From Larus michahellis (taxonomy: Eukaryota; Chordata; Aves; Charadriiformes; Laridae), in NCBI RefSeq assembly GCF_964199755.1, contig NC_133910.1, positions 11,230,711 to 11,294,710 on the forward strand: 64,000 nt of DNA, read 5' to 3'. The translations under genes were made by a program, and so were the position numbers. The notes under the pieces are model-generated. The model did no database searches. It was given only the letters and a program-made list of their open reading frames with translations, and was not told where the DNA came from. Below are positions 28,873 through 38,700 of this stretch, in pieces (the first letter of the stretch is position 1; every line of letters starts with the position of its first letter).

Positions 28873-29379
28873 ATGCAGCGAGTGTTTTTAAAAGGCCTTA
28901 TCCTGGAGACGGCTGGAATACACACAACTGCAGAAATCAGAGACTTCTGGGTGCAGAGCACCTGATCGAGCTGGTTTTCATTTACAAAACATATTGTTCT
29001 GCCAGTTCCCCCCCGCCCAGCACCTCCAGTGCTGATTTATTTTCTCTACTCTTCCGACAAGCTTCAGAAGATTATTTTTATTATTTTTTTTTACACAAAC
29101 AACATTGATTCAGCATCCCTGTGACCTGCCTCAGGACGGGAGCTCCCTGCCGCCCTCGACACGCAGCGTGGCACGGGCAACGCGCGACCAACGTGCCCTG
29201 GCATCCCTTGGGCTGCTCCTTCTGTTCAGAGCGATGCCCATCCCCACAGCACAGGGACACAGGGTTTTTGGGCTCGGAGCCGCAGGTTGGTCCCCGCGAG
29301 CCACGCTCGGCTGGCCCACGCTGGCTACCTCCCAGCTGGAGGGGGCTGCCGGCTCCTGGCCGTGCCGCTTTCCTCCCAC

Positions 29380-29590
29380 ATGGCAGTTTGCTCAGCCTAA
29401 CAAGTCGGCATCTGATGAAGTCTCCGCCGTTTGGGTCCCTCAGGGATTATAATATGACTGCAGCAGGTCCCAGCTATTCTCTGCAGCCCAGCATGTTGTT
29501 GCTTCATTAAACGCCAAATTGTTACATTAATTCTAACTGCCCTGTAGAGATGTAGCTGTCAGGAATGATTTACTCGCCTCCAGCTGACTC
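29380..29590. promoter_or_regulatory. Candidate conserved noncoding element
   Basis: Unique segment with GGGATTATAATATGACTG near 29,443, CTTCATTAAACGCCAAATTG near 29,502 and TTACATTAATTCTAACTG near 29,521, next to GC-rich DNA. Paired TAAT/ATTA cores suggest homeodomain binding. Function inferred. Confidence 0.25.
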
Positions 29591-30397
29591 GGAGACTTTT
29601 CACAGGCTCCTGCGTAGGAGCTGGAAGAGGCCGGTGCCCGGGTGGGAGCGGGACACCGACATGTGTCCAGCCACATACTGGCAGCAAGTGGCCCTGCCCT
29701 CTCCGGGGAGGCAGAGATGCTCTTCAGACCCCAGCGGAAAAATAACCAGGGAGCTAAAAAAAGGTGTGGAGTTTGTTTCTGTCTGAACTGGGAGCTGCTG
29801 GCGACCTGTTAAAAATGCAGCATCTTTGCTGGAATATTTTCTGAGTGTAAATCTCTGGGATCTCTCCTTCACCCCAGCCGGCAGCTCTGCCTGCGCTGCG
29901 GGAGGAGGGTCCGGGTCATACGTAAGTGTCAAAAAACATCCCCAGTGAGTCAGGACTGAGCCATTTGTTAGCTTTCCTCTGTGTTTTCCCTGGGTTCAGA
30001 GCAAGAAGCTCAGCGCTTCACACACAGCAAGTCGGTTGGAAGAAGGGGAAGGGACCCAGGTCCCCTCCATTGGGATACTGCTCCCTCGGGAGCATCACTG
30101 TCCCAGAGCCCCCAGACAGCAGCCGGGGTGTGTTGGCTAGTGCTGGTCCACTGCTGGTTGCCTGGCCCCGTAGCCCCCGGGCTACACCAAGTCTCCTTTA
30201 TTTGTTTGTTAGAAATTCCCTGAGTCTTCATTCAAAATGGGAAGAAGACAAAACATCTTGATAGCAAATATGCAGTTTCTGATTATAAACCAAAAAAAAT
30301 TATTTAAATAGCATCTTCTGCCAGGGGATCACAGCCTGTGTTTTCTGTAGGCAGTTACACATACCTTCCTGACGCTTCTCTTACACACATACGCATT

Positions 30398-30414
30398 TAT
30401 ATATATATATATAT
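30398..30414. repeat. (TA)n microsatellite
   Basis: About eight TA units on the plus strand in noncoding DNA. Confidence 0.85.
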
Positions 30415-31003
30415 CTGTATCCTGCAAGATAAATAATATGCAGAAACTGACTGTGTTCTAACATGGAAAAGTTCATTTAAATCCAGAAGCCTTGCATATT
30501 TGGCTATTAAATTATTTTTCATCCCCGGATTGCAAAATGCTGAGCACAAAACCAGTCCTTTCTGCATCCTAAATCAACGTTTTTCCCCAGGCTCTGTTCC
30601 CTATCCACTACACGGGTGCCAACAAACACGCCTGCACGTGTGGTTTAGTGCAAAATGCATAGTAGTAAAGATGTCAGAAAGGAAAAAAAAACACAACAAT
30701 TTAAACACCTTTGCTTTTTTTCTCAGCATATTTTTGCTGGTTTTCTTGTCAGGTCTTAACAAAGTCATTTGCTGCTTTTAAATGTTATTTCAGTGTATAA
30801 ATCATGCAGGTCTTTGCTTTCCTGCCTTGTTCCCGCAGACCTTGGTGCTTGCAGGGAGAGGCAAGGCGGGACGCACAGGGCGGTGAGAACACCTTGCTCG
30901 GATGCTCTGACATCTGGGAGAAGCCACCAGAGGGGACCCCGAGGTGACCCAGCCCCAGCCACCTGCCCTGCTCCCCGTGGGGGAGGGGTTTCACCTGGCC
31001 CAC

Positions 31004-31072
31004 GTCCCCAAAGGGGCACTAATGTCACCAAAGGGGAACTAATGTCCCCAAAGCGGCACTAAGATCCCCAAG
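31004..31072. repeat. 20-bp minisatellite, about 3.4 copies
   Basis: Units beginning GTCCCCAAAGGGGCACTAAT at 31,004, 31,024 and 31,044, then a partial copy at 31,064, with a few substitutions between copies. Each unit contains CCCCAAAGGGG, a near-palindrome. Confidence 0.85.
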
Positions 31073-34000
31073 CCCTGCACCTTGGGTTTGTCCCCAGGCC
31101 AGCCCTAGGACCCCACCAGGGGACACCCCCTTTAGCCACCTCGTTCCCCTGGATGAGGCTGGATAAAGCCCACGTACCCCATCCCTGCGTGGCTGGGCTG
31201 GCACCGGCTGCTCAAGGAGTAGCTGCCGCAGAAGCTGTGCGAGCGGAGCCGGGCGGATTATCCACCCTTCCGGCACATGGCTCCCGCTGGCCTCCCCGCT
31301 CCCAACCGGGCTCACGGGCGTTGGGTTACTGCGAGCACCGGCAGCAATGGATGGGGTCCCCGACAGAGCTGACACCCCGCGGAAATTCCAGAAAATATTT
31401 AAGAGTAAGGTGGTGTCTCTCCCTCCTGGCATGAGGGGTTTGTTCTCACTGGCCTCATACAGGGAATCAGAATGAGAAAAAAACAAGTTATTTCCACTGT
31501 TTGCTACAAAATTAATAATTTCCTGTGTCTATAGGGAATGCAAGTTTAGGCACAACTGCTTCTAAAGGATTAATATGCTGTTGAGAAGAAAAGCTTCATA
31601 CATTAGATTTTCCTCGCTAAGAGCACGAAAACTTTCCTGCCTCCCATGTCATGCACTCGGGCAGATCGGCGGAGGTTGTAAAGCTCACCTGCAAATTGAG
31701 CAACGCAAAACCCCGCTTCCTGATTCTGCTTGGGTTTTACAAGCTGTCAGTCAGTCGGGTAGCGTTAGTTTTATTTGCTTCTTTCAAATTGGTTTTCTTT
31801 TTAACGGGAAGAAAGCATTTATATTAATGGAATCCCTGCCCTCAGCCCTGAAAGGAGAGGCTGAAATGCAATCCCGGAATTTTATATCAGGACGTTTGGG
31901 GAGCTCTTCTCCGTGTTCAGACGAGCAGAAGCACCGGCAGCTTCCAGCCCCTTCTGCCTTTCAGAGCAAAGCACAAAGGCAGAGCGTGAAATTTGCATTT
32001 CTTCCTTTCTTAAATTCAGCCACCCGCCGGGAATTCCCAGGGTGAGAGGAACAACAGCGCCCGTTATTTGCTGGGAGGGCAACGACCTAAAAGAGATCTA
32101 TAACATACGTGTTCAATTACTACAGTATCTAGACAGTGGTTTTATAACAGCATCGGTATCCTAAAATCAACTACATTTCTGTCTTTCTTTTTTTATTTCC
32201 TGCTTTTTCAGGAAATAAGTGTCTTTTATAGTCTTTTTTAGTCTTTTGTAGGAAAATGTTATTTATCCTTGAACTGCCAAACTGTTTTGATGCAAAACAC
32301 TTACCCAGATTTGGTGGGGGTGTTTCCAGATCGTAGGGCAAGAGAAAAGAAACCACGGAATTCCTGAAAACACAAACTCTCGTTTTCTGTTTGGGTGAAG
32401 TTTTGTAATTTGCTTTTAAAAAAATACCATAATTTTCTAATTACTCCATAAGTTTTGTTGTCCTTCTGATATATCTATGGGCTCGCAGCAACAGTTGTCT
32501 CTTTATTACTCAATTCTGGAGAGGGATGAAAAAGCAGCCCCAGGCTCTTGCTGCCGAGCCCAGCTCTGGGCTCAGGCTCCAGAGCTCAGACCCCAGGGAG
32601 GTGAATTTCTGCTGTGGCCACAGGAGACGCAGCTTCACCCATCTGAGAAATCCCCAGGGAGCAGAGACATGTGCGAATTTGCACATACCATCCCCAGGTC
32701 CAAGCTGGTGCGGTGCTTTTACACCCAAAGCCCCATGGTGTCAGGCAGTGGGGTTTCTCCCTTCCCTGCCGTAGCTCTTGGACTGGGCGGCCTGAAAAAA
32801 AGAGTGGATTTCCCTCTTGAGTGAATATCGCAGCACTAAGGCGGTGTGCACGTACCTGGTTTGCTTTGGGCAGGGCTCTGCTAGCTCACTGAGGGCAGAA
32901 ACTGGACATTTTTCTTCTCCTCGGGTGCAACATGTGTGTAACGGGAGGGGGGGAAGCTGTAAAGACTCTTGCACGATGCTGGTGGTTAACAAGGATTTTG
33001 CAAATCCAAATCTTTCTGCAAATATTGTCAATACCTGCTCACTTCTGGAGATGTCAGTGTCCCACCCTCGCCGAGCAAAGCGGGGAGCGACGGCCTCGTG
33101 TTATGGCAAGCACACGTCCCCCCGCAGCTGCAAAACGGCGAGGGCGATTATAGCAAGAGACCAGGGACAACGTCACCTTGTTCCAGCAGTGGCAATGTAT
33201 CCTTTAGAAAAGGTAAGGAATAAAAGCCTGGGCTTTCCAGGCATCACTGCCTGACATCTGGTGAGTCCCCGGGGCAGCGGTGCCGTGCCGGGGTGCCGGC
33301 AGCCGCCCGGGGACAGCACGGCTCCTCCCGGGGGTCCCCTTGGGGTGCAAAGCTCGGGATGTGTGTGCCAGAGCAGCATCCGCGGGGAAGGGGATGGAGG
33401 CAGCTGCATCCCCGCTGGTATCAAATTCGCACACTCCAAAGATGCTTGATACGTGGAAGACCCTGGCGGAAAAATTGCCTGACTTCCCAGGGCAGTGAGA
33501 GACTCGAAGCCCGTGTGCTTTAAAAAATATCTCCCATCTGATTCTTAAATCAGAGAATTCAGCGAAGTGCTTCACTCTGCTCCGAGGAGCGGGACACAGG
33601 CTGGTACACGGAGATGCGCCTGTTCACGTGCCTCTCGCGTGTGTACGCACACGGGGTGCAAACGTTCCGTCAAGCTTCATTCCTCAGGGTCTTTTCCTTC
33701 CCTTTCTGATTTCTCTTTGAAATAGTCCAATATCTGACTTTCTGTTCACACACAGACAATATCAGACTCTGCTCTTTCCTATCGCTTTGTCAGCACAGAT
33801 TTCTGCTTGAATGCTGAAAAATAACCCCGACCTGTCAAAAATAGCTTGACCGTGATCCAAGCCTGTGCACGCACAGAGCAATGCTGTTTGCATCTCCCAA
33901 GGACTGCCAGCCTCTAAAACTGTCGTCTTTTTGTTTGTTTGTTTGTTTCAGCTTATCAAAGCATTTTTACATCAGTGGGTTTGCTCCTGTATTTAAAGGG

Positions 34001-35251
34001 AAGAATGTATTTCAGCACTTTGTTGAGCCATGACATCGAGTTTTGAGGGCTTTTCCTTTTATTTTCAGGTATTGCATTTACCTGTATTGATGCTTTAGAT
34101 GTGAATTTAGCAAAAGACTATTTAAAGTTTAGCTGACAAATTTATTTGTAATCTTGAAGTATTTGATCATCAGAGAGAAAGCGAGAATATAAATAAAAGA
34201 CACTGGACATTCACATAATCTACAGTTAATTCGATAATTTTTTTACAGAGAACAATATACATATTGTCTTGCCTTTTTCCTCACAATCAGCTCGCGCTTT
34301 ATTGGCGGAAACACACAAACGCCGGGAACAGAGAAGTGTCGCCAGGAAAGTGTCCGCTCGCCCCGACACGCTCCCAGCGGTGCCTGGAGAGCGGCTGGAA
34401 CTAAACCAGCCAAACCCCCCCGCTGAGAGACCCCCCCCGAGAAGGTATTTGGCAACAAGACATCAGGGTGATTTTTGAGACACTTTGCAGTAAAACCGTT
34501 GCAAAGGAATGTGAAAGAAAAGCATAAAATTCACAACCCAGAGCCGCTAGTGTTCCTGGGTCAAGAAAAAAATCGCCTCTTGACCTCGTGATGAAAGCGT
34601 AGTTATCTGGTAATAAATACATCTATTCACGGTTTAATGCTTATATGGAAGAATGAAGCTAGCAATCTACAAATTAAAAAGATGAGAAGCAGAATTAACA
34701 TACGATTTTCATTTTACAAAGGAAAAGGGTTGTTGATAAATGATTGGCATATTAAAGGGCATTTCATTTTAGAAAAGTTAATGTAAATTCAAAATAAAAC
34801 AAAACATACCGCATCGGTGCACTTTTTAAAAAATCTGCTGGAAGAACAGAGAAGTTTTCTACCATGGATTTCTGAAGCGATTCACTATTAACATTTCTCC
34901 TATAGAAATATAGACATTGTCACACCTTTTACCGTGGATGAGGACTTTATTTTCTCTTAAAAAGGTTTCGGTGTGGATGGGTGATGAAGCAAAGTCCTTG
35001 CATTGGAGAATGCACTGACAACAGAAAGCAAAATACCTTATACCAAATCTGTAAAGCACAAGTCTTGGTGTTTAGTAAAGACACGATAATCAGTTTCGCT
35101 TGGACGCTCCGTATGTTAATCGCTGCGGGGCGGCTGCTGTTGCCCACCGTCCTCTGCCAACCCGCTGCCGGGTCGCCCTCCGAAAGCTCGGCCGCTCTCT
35201 CCGTGTCGCCACGCTTTCCTGCCCCGCTCGGCAGTCACAGTTCATCCCTCC
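31073..35251. other. Noncoding DNA downstream of LHX3
   Basis: Mixed GC-rich (31.1-31.4, 33.05-33.45 kb) and AT-rich stretches (31.45-31.6, 32.1-32.5, 33.9-35.1 kb). A (TTTG)n repeat lies at 33,928-33,948. No protein-coding signal was found. Part of this may be LHX3 3' UTR if a distal poly(A) signal is used. The 33.9-34.85 kb interval, rich in TAAT and ATTTA words, is a candidate downstream regulatory region. Confidence 0.5.
33928..33948. repeat. (TTTG)n microsatellite
   Basis: About five TTTG units on the plus strand downstream of LHX3. Confidence 0.85.
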
Positions 35252-35257
35252 TTTATT
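35252..35257 (-). other. Candidate LHX3 poly(A) signal (AATAAA)
   Basis: The minus strand reads GGAAATAAAGGAGG here, 70 to 75 nt past the LHX3 stop codon. A second AATAAA lies at 34,946-34,951. Either could end the transcript; the sequence alone cannot say which is used. Confidence 0.45.
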
Positions 35258-35326
35258 TCCAAGAGTAGACGATGTTTACCAGCACCGAGTCCTTTCCCTT
35301 CCCACTGCAGGGTGGTGGACCCTGTA

Positions 35327-35745
35327 TCAAAATTGACCGTGGTCGACTTCATCCAGCCAAGAGGCCGGGCTGGCGGGGAAATCCGGGTATCCCCCGCTGC
35401 TGCCGGTGGAGAGGTCGGAGCTGGGTCCGTTCCCGGCCAGGACCCTCATGGACTGGGGCACCCCTTGTCCGCTTTGTCCCATGATGCCCAAGCCGTTGTC
35501 TGGGTAAACCAAGCTGGAGATTAAAGGCTGGTGGCCTGGCAGTGCTTGCAAGGAAGCTGGTGACTGGGGTATCCCGTAGGGGCTGTTGGATCGCAGGTCG
35601 TGGTACTGGTCCTGAGCTGGGATGCCACTGTGGTCCAGAGCAAAGCTCCCGTTGGTCCCAGCCTGTCTCCCCAGAGCAGGGGACGCTTCATTGAGATTGC
35701 TGTAAATCCCATTGGAATGGCTCATCTCGGACATAGAGGGCTCAT
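35327..35745 (-). CDS. LHX3: LHX3 coding exon 6 (C-terminal activation tail and stop)
   Basis: 419 nt from a split Asp codon ([18 protein letters not shown]) to the stop at 35,327-35,329. The tail is rich in S, P, G and N and ends [20 protein letters not shown], the conserved LHX3 end that acts as an activation and stability region in mammals (family knowledge). The acceptor is TTTCCCTTCCAG/ATGAG. A canonical poly(A) signal follows about 70 nt after the stop. Confidence 0.96.
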
Positions 35746-38700
35746 CTGGAAGGGAAATAGACTGGTTTTACTGGGAGAGCAACGGCCACGGCTGGCAGCG
35801 GTCACACGGGAACTCCTGCAAGCTCTGGGTATAAACGCATTAGACGGATGGGAGCTGAGCAGCCACGCACTTGCCACTTGTAACTCCTTATTATTCCTGT
35901 CCTTGGTGACGGGTCTGCATAGAAGGCCACAGGATTATTTTTTTTTTTTGAGTATAAACATCTAATACATTTGGGATTTTAAAAATATGCATTAAAAATA
36001 CATATTAAAATATAAGATTGTGATTTAAAAATAATCCTATAAAGCAGAATGTGAGTTCAATGTCTTTCCACCTTTTGTTCTGCGTTTCTCTTTGGGTTTG
36101 AGGTTTATCCTGAATTTTTGTATCATTTTTAAGAGCTACCTGAACACTCACAGATGCAAGAAAAACACTCCATTGCTGAGGAAAAAAAAAAAAAATTACA
36201 TCTCAGCAGTATTTGTCTGCTCCGGAACAGGCTAATGAAATGTATTTGTATGACCGAGAAACACTTCTGAAAAATGGGCAATATTTCTTAAGTTACCAGC
36301 AAAAATTGTTTGCATTCGTTAGGGGCTTTATGGACAGTGAGAGCTGCTCGGTTGCCTAGGATACAAACCTGTTTGTGGCATCAAGCTATCAATAATTGTT
36401 CAACATTTTTTAGTTATTATTTATAGTATATTCATATTTAATGACGCTGATGCACTGTGTGTATAAACAGGCCTGAAAATCAAATGGTTTTTAGGAACAC
36501 GGGAGAGAAGCTGAGATGCAAAGCGGTGTGTGTATAAACATACATGCATTATAGCCATGTGTCTGTGTCAATATGTACACAGAGTTTTGCATTTCAGCTC
36601 CTCGCCTGTATTTCTGAAAACAATACACACACACAGAGGCACGTTTGGACACTGCGGCAGCAGGGACCAGGTAACGCCGGCAGAGCCCACCTGGCCCTGG
36701 GGCAGCTCTGGGCTGGAGCTGGGTCCGTGCAGAAAGTGCCCCCACACAGCGCCGCAGGCACCAGTCCCCCCTCAGCCAGCACAGGGCCGTATCCTGCCCC
36801 TGCAGCAGATGCCCTGGGGTCTGGAGAGTACGGGATGAGGCTATGCAGGACAAGAGTTAGTGGAGGTATGTCCCTGGGTTTATCAGCAGAAATCTCCGCT
36901 CCAAAAGTGGGACCCTCCGATGCAGAAATCTCCCGACATACAGCAATCTCCCATGTACTGCACAGTGGAGAGGTAACAGCTGCCACAGAACAGGGAAGAG
37001 AGTCCTAACTAGTAACTACGCAAATGAAACCACCCCTAAATAGGATGAAAAAAAAATAATAATTCTACACGCTTTTCCCCATAGAAACGTTCAGTGATTC
37101 CAGACTCTGTTTTTTATATTTCTAAGGGTCCCTTGCAAAGACTGCGTACGAGCAGCGGCTCTAACTCCCGCAGCGCCCGCCCGGGGAGCTCTCTCCCTGC
37201 TCTCCCTGCACCTTTTGGGACCCGACACAGCCTCCCCGGAGGGAGAGCGGAGTTTCCCCTGCAGTTCCTCAGCCACGGCTGCCCCTCGCTGCCGCGGCTC
37301 CTGTTCCTCCCCCCGCAGCCCTGCCAGGACGGGGCAGCCGGGGCCGCACCGCGGTAAATCCCGCAACTCTGCACTTCTCCCGCCTCGGGCACTTGTTTTC
37401 ACTCATTGTATTATGGTTGAAAAATACTAACGCAGCAGCGAGAGGGTGAAAGCAGCCTAGACACGGGCAGCAGCTTTGCAGGGAGGACGCCGACCGCACT
37501 CGGCAAAGCCCCAGCGGGGGACGGGGCTCTGGGGACCGACCTGTGAAGGAGACCTCGGCATCGCTGTCGGGCCCCTCCTCCTGGATGCTGTCCTTGTCGG
37601 ACTTGGAGGTCCCCCGGGACCGCTTCATGTTCCTGAAGTACTGACCCCACCGTTGCCTCCCCGCGTCTTTCTTCAGCCTTTTCTCCTTGGCCCTGCGGTT
37701 CTGGAACCAGACCTGAAAGCAGGGCACGCCGGGGAGCTCCCTCTCTGCGGGGCCGGCTCCTTCCCCGCCGCCCCCGGCCCCGCGACCCGGGCAGACCCGG
37801 CGCAGGGGGGGGCCAGGGCCGCCCCGGCTCACCTGCACCACCCGCATGTCCAGCCCCGTCTCCGATGAAAGCTGCTCCCGGACGTGCCGCGCCGGCTTGG
37901 GCGAGTTGTTGTAAGCGTTTTTGAGGGTTTCCAGCTGCTTGGCCGTGATGGTGGTGCGGGGCCTCTTGGCCGTGGACTCAGCCTCTGCCGACACGGTACG
38001 AGTTAGGGGCGAAGTTACCCCGGAGCGCCGCCGGGGACGTGCGACCCCCCCTCCTCCCTCCAGCCACCCCCTGACGGCAGATGCTCCCGGCGCCCCTCCC
38101 GCCCGCTGCATGAGAGTGTCCCCGCGGGCCCCGGACCGCCTCCGTCCTGCCCTTGGGGAGTGGGGGGGACGGGGCAAGGGGTACCTCTCTGCTTGGCCGT
38201 CTCGTAGTCTGCCTTGCAGACCAGCCTGCTGTCCTCCATGAGGTAGAACTCGTCGCCGGTGGCCAGCTGCCGTTTGCAGACGATGCAGGCGAAGCAGTGC
38301 AGGTGGTAAACGAAGTCCTGGGCCCGACGTACCACCTGGGTCGGGGGGATGCCCTGCTGGCAGGCGGCACACTTCGTCCCGAAGCGCCTGAGCGGGGGGG
38401 GGACAAGCGGCGGCCGCTGAGCGCGGCGGAGGAAGGGAGGGGGCGGCTGCCCGGCACGGCGCTGTCCGCGGTGCTGAACCCGCCCGCCGCGCCGCTCTCC
38501 GCGGTGCTGAACCCCACGCGTGCCCGTGCGCGGTGCTGACACCCACCCGCGCTGTCACCCCCACCGTCCCCGGCTTCTCCCGGTCCCCGGCCATCCCCCG
38601 TCCCGTCCCCACGCACTTGAAGAAGTCCTCCTTGCAGTAGACGCCGTCCCCGCGGCTGAAGCACTTCTCGGCCAGCTGCGTTTGGCAGTCGGAGCATTTC

